This document shows positions 1-8,720 of a stretch of 64,000 nt of DNA, in pieces. Source of the DNA: an uncultured Pelagibacteraceae bacterium (GTDB taxonomy: Bacteria > Pseudomonadota > Alphaproteobacteria > Pelagibacterales > Pelagibacteraceae); NCBI GenBank assembly GCA_902542975.1, contig CACBWM010000002.1, forward strand, positions 62,001 through 126,000, read 5' to 3'. The translations under genes and the position numbers were made by a program. Position 1 is the stretch's first letter. Each line of letters starts with the position of its first letter. The notes below the pieces were generated by a model, which ran no database searches, was not told the origin of the DNA, and was given only the letters and a program-made list of their open reading frames with translations.

Positions 1-392
1 ATTATTGGTTAATAAAAGCGTCACACAATGGTTTTTTAAAAAAATTTGGAATAATTCATGAAAGATGTTTAGAATATTTTACAGAAAAAAATAAGTTGGT
101 AGGTTTTGATAAATTAATATCAAAAAAGGTTTTAGAATCAAAAAAGTTTGAAATTAGGTTTCATATGGTACCAGGTATAAAATTAACAAAAACCTTAGAT
201 AATAAAACTATACTCATCGAAATAGAAAATTCAGGTTGGAAATTTTCCTCAAATTGTGAAATTATTAATATTGAATCAGGTATATATTTCGGTATTAAAA
301 ATCAATCTAGGGAAAATCAAAATATATGTTTATCTGGCGAAATAGAGGATATAAATCAGGAAATTAGATGGGAATTCGAAAAAATACAGTAA
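1..392 (+). CDS. Heparinase II/III family protein, C-terminal part (5' end outside window)
   Basis: The reading frame is open from the first bases of the window (codons begin at position 3) to the stop at 390-392, so this is the last ~130 residues of a longer gene; a TTG at 96 is internal, not a start. The phrase SHNGFLKKFGIIHERCLEYF followed by a beta-rich tail (FEIRFHMVPG, ILIEIENSGWKFS) resembles the C-terminal beta-sandwich of the heparinase II/III-like proteins that precede purH in SAR11 genomes. Members are predicted polysaccharide lyases or cell-wall-related enzymes; the catalytic N-terminal toroid is not in the window, so activity cannot be judged. Its end overlaps the purH start by 25 bases, which suggests co-transcription. 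The family call rests on memory of SAR11 gene order and the tail sequence. Confidence 0.6.
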   Translation, partial: YWLIKASHNGFLKKFGIIHERCLEYFTEKNKLVGFDKLISKKVLESKKFEIRFHMVPGIKLTKTLDNKTILIEIENSGWKFSSNCEIINIESGIYFGIKNQSRENQNICLSGEIEDINQEIRWEFEKIQ

Positions 393-1927
393 AAATTAAG
401 ACAGCCTTAATATCATTATCGGATAAATCAAATTTAAAACCATTATTAAATTTATTAAAAAAATATAAAATTAATATCATAAGCTCTGGAGGTACATTTA
501 AACAAATCAAGAGTATGGGCTTTAAGTGCTTAGAAATATCTAAATTTACAAATTCTAAAGAAGTTTTAAATGGAAGAGTAAAAACTTTGCACCCAAAAAT
601 TCACTCTGGTATTTTAAATATAAGAAAAAATAAAGAACACCAAAAACAAATGAAAATTAATAACTACAAAAATATAGACTTGGTTGTTGTGAATTTTTAT
701 CCTTTTGAAGAAGTTTTAAAACAAAAAAAAAATCATAAAAATATTATTGAAAATATAGACATTGGAGGTCCAACAATGGTTAGGGCGGCAGCAAAAAATT
801 ATAATGATGTAACGGTTATCTGTAACCCAAATCAATACAGCAAATTAATTGATAATCTAAAAGTCAACAATGGATCAACAAATTTAAGTTTTAGGGAAAA
901 ACTTGCTGAAGATGCATTTATGGAAACAGCTTACTATGAGTCAAAAATTTTTAATTATTTCAATAAAAGATCAGAGAACCCTTTACCAAACAAAAATATT
1001 TTTTCAGGAAAATTAGTTGAAAAGACAAGATATGGAGAAAATCCTCATCAAAAAGCAGCAGTATACACACAAAATAATAACATAGATATTGTTCAACTCG
1101 GTGGAAAACAATTAAGTTATAACAACTATAATGATCTTTATTCAGCTCTTAATATATCAAAATCTTTACCAAAAGATAAAGGTGTTGCTATAATTAAGCA
1201 TGCTAATCCTTGTGGAGTTTCAATAAATTCAAGTAAGATCAAATCTTTTAGAGAAGCTTTAGAAAGTGACCCTGTTAGTGCTTATGGAGGAGTTGTATCA
1301 TGTAACTTTAAATTGAATATTGGTTTAGCAAAAGAAATTAGTAAAATTTTTTTTGAAGTGTTAATTGCAAATGGATTTGATAAAAAATCTATTAAGCTGT
1401 TAAAAAAGAAAAAAAATTTACGTATAATTGACTCAAGTAAAGTTGACAAAAATTTTAGAGTTAATTTTTTAAGTAAATTTAATTCTATTTTAGTTCAAGA
1501 TCAAGATAACTTGGTTTTTTCTAAAAAAGATTTTAAAATTGTATCAAAATTGAAACCTTCAAGTGAAACATTAAATAAACTTATTTTTGCATTCAATGTT
1601 TGTAGAAATGTAAAATCTAATGCAATAGTAATCACAAAAGAGTACAAAACAATAGGGATTGGTTCTGGTCAACCTAGTAGAATTGATAGTTGCAACATTG
1701 CTATAAATAAAATGAACAAATTTCAGAAATTTAAGGGTGAAAATAAATTGTTGGCAGCCTCTGATGCTTTTTTTCCATTTGTAGATGGCATAGAGAAACT
1801 AGTACAAGCAGGAATTTCAGCTGTTATCCAACCTTCGGGCTCTAAAAATGATAAAGAAATAATTAAATTTGCTAATCAGACAGGAACTATATTAGTTTTT
1901 TCTAAAACTCGGCATTTTAATCATTAG
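368..1927 (+). CDS. purH: Bifunctional AICAR formyltransferase / IMP cyclohydrolase
   Basis: PurH carries out the last two steps of purine synthesis in the cytoplasm: AICAR is formylated with 10-formyl-THF, then closed to IMP. The 519-residue length is normal. The N-terminal MGS-like cyclohydrolase domain shows SSGGT (about 39-43), GRVKTLHPKIHSG (69-81) and DIGGPTMVRAAAKN (131-144). The transformylase half shows GENPHQKAA, IKHANPCGV and SDAFFPFVDGIEKL, and the protein ends in the usual RHFNH. The ATG at 368 lies inside the preceding gene with AGGAA about five bases upstream. The stop abuts, without a spare base, the stop of the convergent pterin dehydratase gene. Confidence 0.97.
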   Translation: MGIRKNTVKIKTALISLSDKSNLKPLLNLLKKYKINIISSGGTFKQIKSMGFKCLEISKFTNSKEVLNGRVKTLHPKIHSGILNIRKNKEHQKQMKINNYKNIDLVVVNFYPFEEVLKQKKNHKNIIENIDIGGPTMVRAAAKNYNDVTVICNPNQYSKLIDNLKVNNGSTNLSFREKLAEDAFMETAYYESKIFNYFNKRSENPLPNKNIFSGKLVEKTRYGENPHQKAAVYTQNNNIDIVQLGGKQLSYNNYNDLYSALNISKSLPKDKGVAIIKHANPCGVSINSSKIKSFREALESDPVSAYGGVVSCNFKLNIGLAKEISKIFFEVLIANGFDKKSIKLLKKKKNLRIIDSSKVDKNFRVNFLSKFNSILVQDQDNLVFSKKDFKIVSKLKPSSETLNKLIFAFNVCRNVKSNAIVITKEYKTIGIGSGQPSRIDSCNIAINKMNKFQKFKGENKLLAASDAFFPFVDGIEKLVQAGISAVIQPSGSKNDKEIIKFANQTGTILVFSKTRHFNH

Positions 1928-2266
1928 CTAGTTTATCTTGTCTATTTTAGCTGCAAGAATAAAATCGCTCTCAGCTAAACCCTTAATAGCATGTGTAAAT
2001 ATTTTTATACTAGCATATCCCCAGCCAAACCACATATCAGGATGGTGTCCTTCGGCCTCTGCAATTTCTCCAACTTTATTAACGAATTCTTGACTTTGTA
2101 AAAAATTATCAAATTTAAAATTTTTAATTAAATGAAAACCATCAATTTTATCCTCAATGACTTTCCAACCATCAACCTGTTTTAAATATTTATGTATTTC
2201 TTCGCTATTAAAAGGCGGAATATTTCCCTCACATGGTATACATTTTTTATTAGCTAGATCACTCAT
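1928..2266 (-). CDS. 4a-hydroxytetrahydrobiopterin (pterin-4-alpha-carbinolamine) dehydratase
   Basis: A 112-residue protein of the PCD/DCoH family, which dehydrates 4a-hydroxytetrahydropterin to the quinonoid dihydropterin. The family signature EGHHPD is at 72-77 and a second histidine follows in THAIKGLAESDF near the C-terminus. The N-terminus carries two extra cysteines (CIPC at 9-12). The start overlaps the stop of the upstream FkbM methyltransferase gene by eight bases, so the two are probably read together from the tRNA-Gly side. No phenylalanine hydroxylase is visible in the window, so the physiological partner is unknown; SAR11 members may serve a molybdopterin or folate-type pterin. 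Confidence 0.9.
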   Translation of the reverse strand: MSDLANKKCIPCEGNIPPFNSEEIHKYLKQVDGWKVIEDKIDGFHLIKNFKFDNFLQSQEFVNKVGEIAEAEGHHPDMWFGWGYASIKIFTHAIKGLAESDFILAAKIDKIN

Positions 2267-3173
2267 CTGAAATAAAGTCCTCTAAAATCTTTGAGAAATT
2301 TTTTATTAAATAATAATTCCCAATTGTTTTATATTTATCTTTAAGCATACTAAGTTTAGTCATAATATTTTCAATACTTACTTTTTTTTTATTAGTATTA
2401 TATATGGAATAATTAAACTTTTGTAAAAAATTTTTAAAATATTCTACATTATTTTTATCTGCAAAAATATACTTTGAAATTTCAATTATTATAAATGGAG
2501 AAGTGCTCTCTATAAAAGTTGTTGCCCCCTTTAATACATTCATTTCATTGCCTTCAACGTCTATTTTAATAATAGGTAAGAAATCTTTGATATTAATATT
2601 TTTTATTAAAGTATCAATTTTCAATGTAATAACTTTATTTATTGAATATGACTTAAATTCATTATGAGTTTGAGAACTTTCCCAGTCGTTATTGCTCTCA
2701 TTAAATAAAACGTAATCATTATCTGTGTTAGATACAGCACAATTTTTTAATGTCACATTTTCAAAATTATTTAATTTTAGGTTTTTTTTAAATTCTTCAG
2801 ATGTCAATTTTGATGCTTCAACAGAGATAACAAAATTTTTTTTCGATAGTGAAGCTGTATAAAAAGAGTAAAAACCATAATTACAACCACAATCTATAAA
2901 CATTACTTTATTTTTAATTGAAAATTTGTTTATTGTTTCTAGTTCTTTATCATCACCAAATTCACATTTTTTTAACAAAAAATAAGAAGTTTTATTTTTC
3001 TTTATACTTCCAAACACTTTAAAATTGTAAATTGAAACTATTATATCAGTGGCTAAAAATTTCCTAATTAATCTAAAAATAATGTAGTATGAAAATTTAC
3101 CTTTAAATTTTCGTATATCGTTATTTATTAAATATTTTTGAAAAACTGATGTTACAAAACTTGATTTAATCAC
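2259..3173 (-). CDS. FkbM family SAM-dependent methyltransferase
   Basis: The protein has the FkbM class I methyltransferase core: a SAM-binding motif FIDCGCNYG around residues 92-100 of the chosen start, an acidic loop ISVEAS, and IIKIDVEGNE near 203-210, the family hallmark. Such enzymes usually O-methylate sugars or polyketides; the substrate here is unknown. The frame stays open to 3242, but that extension (VERLVANEKVVGSSPIARS) is only the translated tRNA-Gly and should be ignored. I therefore chose the GTG at 3173, nine bases beyond the CCA end of the tRNA, giving 304 residues. There is no clear ribosome binding site, so a later start is possible. The stop overlaps the downstream pterin dehydratase start. 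Confidence 0.82.
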   Translation of the reverse strand: MIKSSFVTSVFQKYLINNDIRKFKGKFSYYIIFRLIRKFLATDIIVSIYNFKVFGSIKKNKTSYFLLKKCEFGDDKELETINKFSIKNKVMFIDCGCNYGFYSFYTASLSKKNFVISVEASKLTSEEFKKNLKLNNFENVTLKNCAVSNTDNDYVLFNESNNDWESSQTHNEFKSYSINKVITLKIDTLIKNINIKDFLPIIKIDVEGNEMNVLKGATTFIESTSPFIIIEISKYIFADKNNVEYFKNFLQKFNYSIYNTNKKKVSIENIMTKLSMLKDKYKTIGNYYLIKNFSKILEDFISDE

Positions 3174-3181
3174 ATTTATAA

Positions 3182-3256
3182 TGGAGCGGGCAATGGGACT
3201 TGAACCCACGACCTTCTCGTTGGCAACGAGACGCTCTACCACTGAGCTATGCCCGC
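3182..3256 (-). tRNA. tRNA-Gly (anticodon GCC)
   Basis: On the minus strand the sequence begins GCGGGCATAGCTCAGTGG and ends with a 7-bp acceptor match (TGCCCGC), discriminator T and an encoded CCA at 3184-3182. The anticodon loop reads TTGCCAA, giving GCC for glycine, and the T arm contains GGGTTCAAGTCCC. All arms fold normally. It is immediately followed by an FkbM methyltransferase gene, which probably shares its transcript. It is the only complete tRNA gene I find in the window. Confidence 0.97.
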
Positions 3257-3377
3257 TTGTTCATTTTATTAAAATTAAAGCTTTTAAATAATTAAGCAAG
3301 TAGTTAAATAAACAAATGCGACTATCACAACATTTCTGTCTGGTTGTAACCTGAGAAAGAATTATTATAATCAAGTC

Positions 3378-4019
3378 ATGAAAATAAATGAATTACCAGA
3401 TATCGTACCCGTTTTCCCTCTATCAAATTTTATAATGTTCCCAGGCACAACTGTTCCTCTGAATATTTTTGAACCAAGATACCTACAAATGGTTAATGAT
3501 AGTATGAAAAAGCATAGAATGATAGGAATGATACAACCAAGAAAATCAGGATCTTTAAAAAAACCTGATTTATATGAGATTGGATGCATTGGAAAAATCA
3601 CTAGTTTTAATGAGACTGAAGATGGAAGAATTCTTATTATTTTAAATGGAATTTGCAGATTTAAAATAAATTCAGAAATTAATACAGACAAACTATATCG
3701 CGAGTGCATAGTACATTATGATAATTTTTCCAAAGATATATCGCAAAAAAGTAATGAAGTTAACTTTTCTGACTTAAAATTAATTATGGAAAACATGAAA
3801 AAATTTTTTAAAAAACAAGGTTATATTGTCAATCTAAAAGACTTAGAAAAAAAAGATCTAAGCCAAACTCTTAATGACCTTTCTATGGCTTCACCATTTT
3901 CATTGGAAGAAAAACAAATATTACTAGAAAGTCTTGATGTAAATGTAAGAAAGGAAAAAATGGAGCAAATATTAAATAACTATATCAAGGACGAATTTGA
4001 AAATAATACTCTTCAATAG
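3378..4019 (+). CDS. LON substrate-binding-domain protein without protease domains
   Basis: The 213-residue product matches the N-terminal substrate-recognition domain of Lon (PUA-like fold) as a stand-alone protein: VPVFPLSNFIMFPGTTVPLN near the N-terminus and FEPRYLQMVND at 31-41 are the typical landmarks, followed by IGCIGKITSFNETEDGRILIILNG. The ATPase and protease domains are absent, as is usual for this alphaproteobacterial family. A helical C-terminal half (from about 120) rich in lysine and glutamate follows. Its function is not established; a role as adaptor or regulator of proteolysis is an inference from the fold. It is monocistronic and converges on the broken monooxygenase gene. 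Confidence 0.88.
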   Translation: MKINELPDIVPVFPLSNFIMFPGTTVPLNIFEPRYLQMVNDSMKKHRMIGMIQPRKSGSLKKPDLYEIGCIGKITSFNETEDGRILIILNGICRFKINSEINTDKLYRECIVHYDNFSKDISQKSNEVNFSDLKLIMENMKKFFKKQGYIVNLKDLEKKDLSQTLNDLSMASPFSLEEKQILLESLDVNVRKEKMEQILNNYIKDEFENNTLQ

Positions 4020-4020
4020 A

Positions 4021-5105
4021 TTATAAATTTAATCCTTTATCAGAAAAAATATTAGAATACTTTTTAAAAGAAGAATTTTTATTTAAAATTTTAAAAATTG
4101 GTATCGAAATTATATTATTGACGTTATTATCTAATCTAAAAAATTCATATATCCCATCAATTGCTTTTCCATAAAGATAATTTAAGTGTCTTGTTGAACT
4201 TTGAAAATTTTCACCAACAGAAATGTCTATTGGAAGGCCTAACAACATTTTATCATCAACAATTTTTGAAATTATTTTAATATCTCTAAGTGTCATATTA
4301 AACCCTTGACCTGCAAGAGGGTGAATACGGTGTATTAAATCACCAAAAGCCAGAATATTATCATGGGTATAGTTCCTTAACATTTCAAAACTAATACTAA
4401 ATTTTTCAATTCTGTTAATTTTAGTTAAAGTGTAGAAGGAATTATATTTTTTAAATAAGTTTAGAATTTTTTCATCACTTATTTCTTTGCCATAAAGAGA
4501 ATATACTATAGAAGTTTGGGTATTAGATAAGGGAAGAAAGGCAAGTGGCCCAAATTTTGTAAATACCTGAATTGCTGTATCATTTTTTTTGTGTTTATGA
4601 TTTATTAAAAATGTATAAGCAATACTTTTATAATTTTTTTTTATTTTATTTATAAAAAACTTTTTTGTAATTAAATTTTTATTTTCAGTATTAATTACTA
4701 AATCGTAATTTTTAATTTTCTTTAGTATTGCAGAGTTTGAATTATCTGAATAAAATAATTTTATATATTTTGATTTTTTTCAATTTTTTCAAAAAAATTG
4801 AATTTAATTCTATATAAGATATTAGATTAAAAGCTTCCTTTTTTTTTTTATTAAAATTAATTATCTCATTATTTTTTGTATCGTTTGTGAAAATTTTAAT
4901 TTCTTTAGTTTTCCACGATACTATATCTGATTTTGCTATCGATTTTAAAAATTCAAAATTTTCAGTAGAAATGGCTATTGTTCTGTTTGTTTCTATTTTT
5001 TGGATTTTTTTATTTAAATATACGTCAACATTGAGTTTTTTTTTCTGCAAAAACATTAGCGAGAATTAAATTTGTTAAATTTTGGCCTATAAGACAGATT
5101 TTCAT
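4021..5105 (-). pseudogene. UbiH/COQ6-type FAD monooxygenase with two +1 frameshifts
   Basis: Three consecutive frames together spell one FAD-dependent ubiquinone-pathway hydroxylase of about 360 residues. It starts at ATG 5105 (MKICLIGQNLTNLILANVFA, the dinucleotide-binding strand), then shifts at the nine-A run (5036-5044) into a frame encoding KLNVDVYLNKKIQ and NRTIAIS, then shifts again at the seven-A run (4774-4780) into the frame encoding KKSKYIKLFYSDN, FGPLAFLPLS, YSLYGKE, and the C-terminal FGDLIHRIHPLAGQGFNMTLRD FAD motif. Removing one A from each run would restore a single open frame. The rest is well preserved, so this is either a recent pseudogene, a gene expressed through slippage on poly-A, or a pair of sequencing errors. 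An intact homologue would hydroxylate the ubiquinone ring. Confidence 0.8.
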
Positions 5106-5166
5106 AACAAAATAATTTTAACAATAAAAATTAAATGATACAAAGTGACAAAAGCAGTTTTGATTC

Positions 5167-7245
5167 ATGATAATTAAAAATTATATCAATAAAATAGGGG
5201 ATTTTGTCATAAGAAGAGTAGCGGAATTAGTTGGTATTTTCTTGATAATTTCTTCGATATTACTATTTATATCTCTAATCAGTTATTCACCCGAAGACCC
5301 AAATTTTATATTCCCAGAAAATCAAATCATTAAGAATTTTCTTGGATTTAGAGGAAGTTTTGTTGCTGATATTTTTTTTCAGTCGATCGGCATTATATCG
5401 CTTTTAATTCCATTTTCCTTACTCTTCACTGGAGTATCGATAACTTTAAATAAGAGATTAATTACTATTATTGAAAATATTTTCTTCGTAATTCTTTACA
5501 TAATTACTGCAACATTTTTTTTTAGTATTTTCCACAAAGAAACTTATTGGCTTGTAGTAAATGGAAATAATGGTTTTGTAGGAGACTTAATGTCTACGAC
5601 GATTATTGCAGATTTTTTATTGATTAATAAAAATATAAGTTATTATTTATTAGTTTTTTTAATATTTTTATTTTTTCTTTTAAGTAGTAATTTCAAAATA
5701 TTTCATATTTTTAATTTTTTCTCATTTATGAGAAAATTATTCTCGAAAAAGAAAGGGGAAACTCTTAACCAAGAGAGAATTTTTAAAGAAAGTGAAATAG
5801 TTGAGGCTATTAAGGAACCACTTATACAAGAGGATTTATTTTCGAATAATAAGTCTATTGTAAAAGATTTAAAAATAAAACTCCCTTTAATCGATTTTTT
5901 AAAAAAACCAGAAAAGAATATAGGTAATAAGGAGGATATTAAAATTGATGCTGAAGGGTTAGAAAAAATACTACTCGACTTTGGAGTTGAGGGAAAAATT
6001 AAAAAAATTAGTCATGGTCCAGTTGTTTCACTTAATGAATTTGAACCAGCTGCAGGTGTGAAAGTGTCTAAAATTATTAATTTGTCTGAAGATATTGCTA
6101 GAAATACTAGTTCAGAGTCTGCAAGAATAGCTACAATACCAGGAAGTAACACTGTTGGTATTGAGTTGCCTAAAATATCCAGAGAAAATGTTTTTTTAAG
6201 AGAAATAATTTCTGATAAAAATTTTAAAAAAAGAGAAATTAAATTACCTATTGCCTTAGGTAAAAGTATATCTGGGGAACCAATAACTAGTGATTTAAGC
6301 TTGATGCCTCATTTATTAATTGCTGGAACTACTGGCTCAGGAAAATCAGTATGCATAAACACAATTATCTTATCACTAATTTATAAACATACCCCAGATA
6401 TCTGCAAATTCATTTTAATTGATCCAAAAATGTTAGAGCTATCAACTTATGAAGGAATTCCTCATTTATTATGTCCAGTTATAACAGAAGCAAAAAAGGC
6501 AGCGTCTGTTTTAGGTTGGGTAGTTAAAGAAATGGAAAGTAGATACAGGTTAATGACTAAAGTAGGTGTAAGAAACATTGATGGATATAATGAAAAGCAT
6601 AAAGTTAAGATGCCTTATATTGTTGTGATTGTTGATGAGATGTCAGATCTTATGTTAGTAGCTGGGAAAGAAATTGAAAACTATATTCAAAAATTATCAC
6701 AAATGGCTAGAGCCGCCGGTATTCATATTATAATGGCTACTCAAAGACCAAGCGTAGACGTAATAACTGGAACTATAAAAGCTAATTTTCCTACCCGTAT
6801 TTCATTCCAAGTTACCTCTAAAATTGATAGTAGAACTATTTTAGGTGAGCAAGGAGCTGAGCAACTTTTAGGCAAAGGAGACATGTTATATATGTCTTCT
6901 GCAAACAGAATTACTAGAATACATGCACCTTATGTATCTGAAATAGAGATTGATAAAGTGAATAACTTTCTGAGAAATCAAGCAGAACCAGATTATGTAG
7001 ATGAAATTTTGAATTTTGCTGACGAAAAAGAAATTGGTGAAAAAAATAAGGATAATTCTGATATTGATGAATTGTATAGCGAAGCATTAGAAATAATTAA
7101 ATCAGAAAAAAAGGCATCCACTTCATTTTTGCAAAGAAAATTACAAATTGGATACAATAGAGCTGCAAGAATTATTGATCAAATGGAAGCTAATGGTGAA
7201 GTTAGTAAAGCAAATCATGTTGGTAAAAGAGAAGTATTAAAATAG
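5167..7245 (+). CDS. ftsK: DNA translocase FtsK
   Basis: FtsK anchors at the division septum and pumps chromosomal DNA to help resolve dimers at dif. The 692-residue protein has an N-terminal membrane domain with about four hydrophobic segments within residues 15-175, a short linker, and the RecA-like motor with Walker A GTTGSGKS at 387-394, VIVDEMSDLM (Walker B) and MATQRPSVDVITG. The C-terminal gamma winged helix (SFLQRKLQIGYNRAARIIDQME) that reads orienting KOPS sites is present. The linker is short compared with E. coli. lolA follows with a one-base overlap (TAGTG). The 61-base gap to the divergent monooxygenase gene should hold the promoters. Confidence 0.97.
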   Translation: MIIKNYINKIGDFVIRRVAELVGIFLIISSILLFISLISYSPEDPNFIFPENQIIKNFLGFRGSFVADIFFQSIGIISLLIPFSLLFTGVSITLNKRLITIIENIFFVILYIITATFFFSIFHKETYWLVVNGNNGFVGDLMSTTIIADFLLINKNISYYLLVFLIFLFFLLSSNFKIFHIFNFFSFMRKLFSKKKGETLNQERIFKESEIVEAIKEPLIQEDLFSNNKSIVKDLKIKLPLIDFLKKPEKNIGNKEDIKIDAEGLEKILLDFGVEGKIKKISHGPVVSLNEFEPAAGVKVSKIINLSEDIARNTSSESARIATIPGSNTVGIELPKISRENVFLREIISDKNFKKREIKLPIALGKSISGEPITSDLSLMPHLLIAGTTGSGKSVCINTIILSLIYKHTPDICKFILIDPKMLELSTYEGIPHLLCPVITEAKKAASVLGWVVKEMESRYRLMTKVGVRNIDGYNEKHKVKMPYIVVIVDEMSDLMLVAGKEIENYIQKLSQMARAAGIHIIMATQRPSVDVITGTIKANFPTRISFQVTSKIDSRTILGEQGAEQLLGKGDMLYMSSANRITRIHAPYVSEIEIDKVNNFLRNQAEPDYVDEILNFADEKEIGEKNKDNSDIDELYSEALEIIKSEKKASTSFLQRKLQIGYNRAARIIDQMEANGEVSKANHVGKREVLK

Positions 7246-7799
7246 TGAGATATATAATTTTTATTTTAATATTTTTTTATCCAATTAATATTTTTGCATC
7301 TTCAAAGGAGCTGATAAAAAATAAATTAAATGAGACTGATAATATATCTTTTAAATTCATACAAAAGATTGGAAAAAAAACTGAGAAAGGCGATTGTATA
7401 ATTTTCTATCCAAAAAAAATTTTATGTAAGTATGATGATATTTATAATAAAATTTTAGTCTCTAACGGAAGATCACTCGTGATAAATAGTAAAAAAATTA
7501 ATAATTATTTAAGATACCAACTTAAAGATACTCCACTTAATTTAATCTTAGATAAAAAATTTCTATTAGATAAACTAGATCAAGTTGAAACAATTGAAGA
7601 GAATGATGAAACGTTCTCTTTTAAAATTGCACATAACAATAATTTATTAAATATTTTTTTTGATAAAATTAATTATGAAATTAAAGGTTGGACTACAACT
7701 GACATTTATCTTAATAAAGTTGAAACTAAGCTATCTAATGTAGAAACAAATATAATGATTGATGAAAGAATATTTAGAGTTCAAAATTATATTAACTAA
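7245..7799 (+). CDS. lolA: Outer-membrane lipoprotein carrier protein LolA
   Basis: LolA is the periplasmic chaperone that carries lipoproteins from the LolCDE exporter to the outer membrane. The 184-residue product has a signal peptide (residues 1 to about 19, ending IFASS) and the family pattern: SFKFIQ, a GDCIIFYPKKILCKY strand pair, NDETFSFKI and WTTTDIYLNKVETKLSNVE. It starts at GTG 7245, sharing its G with the ftsK stop. Placement directly after ftsK is the usual alphaproteobacterial order and supports the call. The 3' end overlaps the convergent GNAT gene by eight bases. Confidence 0.9.
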   Translation: MRYIIFILIFFYPINIFASSKELIKNKLNETDNISFKFIQKIGKKTEKGDCIIFYPKKILCKYDDIYNKILVSNGRSLVINSKKINNYLRYQLKDTPLNLILDKKFLLDKLDQVETIEENDETFSFKIAHNNNLLNIFFDKINYEIKGWTTTDIYLNKVETKLSNVETNIMIDERIFRVQNYIN

Positions 7800-8304
7800 T
7801 ATCCAAATTAATAGTTTCAGATTTAAAAATTTTCATCCCCCGTCCTAGATAGTTTTTTAGAGCATGTTTATGATCTAAAGAACAAGTATGTAACCAAACT
7901 TTCTTAGTATTTTTTCTAAAGCCTAGTTTCAAAGCCTCAGATAAAAGATAACCACCATATTTTTTTCCAATAAATTGATCAAGGATACCAAAATAGGCAA
8001 CTTCACACTTTCTTGTCTCTGGATGAAATAAAAGTTCAAAAAAGCCTATTAGATCTTCATTTTCTGTAAGAATGTAAGTCTCTAAATTGGAATTGTTTGT
8101 ATAATCCGTCCATTTAGTATCATTCCAAACTAATCTATCAATCCAACGATAACTTTTACCAATTTGCTTGTAAAAAAATTTATTGATTTGAAAATCTGGT
8201 GGATTTTTTTTTTCTACTTTGCAATTACTTTTGGGTTTTTTTGATAAATTAATTTCATCAATTGAATTAATTTCTAAGTATTTCCTATCTACTTTAGTGA
8301 TCAC
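7792..8304 (-). CDS. GNAT family N-acetyltransferase
   Basis: A 170-residue acetyltransferase-fold protein. Recognisable elements are the acceptor strand ENEDLIGFFELLFHPETRKCEVAYFGIL, the acetyl-CoA-binding loop FIGKKYGGYLLSEAL, and WLHTCSLDHKHALKNYLGRGMKIF, where the N/Y region of the fold lies. The substrate cannot be told from sequence; small-molecule or protein amino groups are both possible. Its start overlaps the stop of the upstream HIT gene by four bases (ATGA), so they form a two-gene operon. The 3' end overlaps lolA on the opposite strand. Confidence 0.85.
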   Translation of the reverse strand: MITKVDRKYLEINSIDEINLSKKPKSNCKVEKKNPPDFQINKFFYKQIGKSYRWIDRLVWNDTKWTDYTNNSNLETYILTENEDLIGFFELLFHPETRKCEVAYFGILDQFIGKKYGGYLLSEALKLGFRKNTKKVWLHTCSLDHKHALKNYLGRGMKIFKSETINLDIS

Positions 8305-8666
8305 GAAACCATTTTTCCAACTTTTTCACCACCAAATAAGTGGAAATGAAGATGTGGTACTTCTTGACCGCCATAATCACTTATATTAGCGAGAGCTCTA
8401 TAACCTTTCCCATCTATAGAAGAAATGCCTAATTTTTTTGCAACTGTAGTAATACCTTTCATTAAACCAATAATTTCTTCATTTGAGGCGTTGGTATTAA
8501 AATCATCCAAATCTATATACTTTCCTTTGGGTATTACTAAAGCATGAATCTTTTTTTGTGGATTAATATCATAAAAAGATAATACAAAATCATCTTCGTA
8601 TATTTTGTTACAAGGAATTTCTGCTCTTATTATTTTGGCAAAAATATTATTATTATCGTAATTCAT
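8301..8666 (-). CDS. HIT (histidine triad, HINT-like) nucleotide hydrolase
   Basis: The 121-residue protein carries the histidine triad HLHFHLFGG at 105-113 and the HINT-type N-terminus NIFAKIIRAEIPCNKIYEDD. Proteins of this kind hydrolyse adenosine phosphoramidates and related AMP conjugates; the middle histidine is the nucleophile. It is the first gene of a pair with a GNAT acetyltransferase (four-base overlap). Length and motif spacing are normal for bacterial HinT. Confidence 0.93.
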   Translation of the reverse strand: MNYDNNNIFAKIIRAEIPCNKIYEDDFVLSFYDINPQKKIHALVIPKGKYIDLDDFNTNASNEEIIGLMKGITTVAKKLGISSIDGKGYRALANISDYGGQEVPHLHFHLFGGEKVGKMVS

Positions 8667-8720
8667 AATTTATTTGAGTATCTATTTATATTATTTCTTT
8701 CTTATAATAATTAAAATTAT

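Noticed and set aside
3174-3242. Longer N-terminus of the FkbM protein starting at 3242
   Set aside because: This stretch is the antisense-free translation of the tRNA-Gly gene itself, so it is not a real protein part.
3340-3362. CTGAGA near a hairpin, as in a TPP riboswitch
   Set aside because: Other conserved TPP blocks are missing, and the downstream gene is a LON-domain protein without thiamin links.
4887-5069. Plus-strand 60-residue hydrophobic frame inside the broken monooxygenase
   Set aside because: It is low-complexity, F/S-rich sequence read from the antisense of a recognisable gene.
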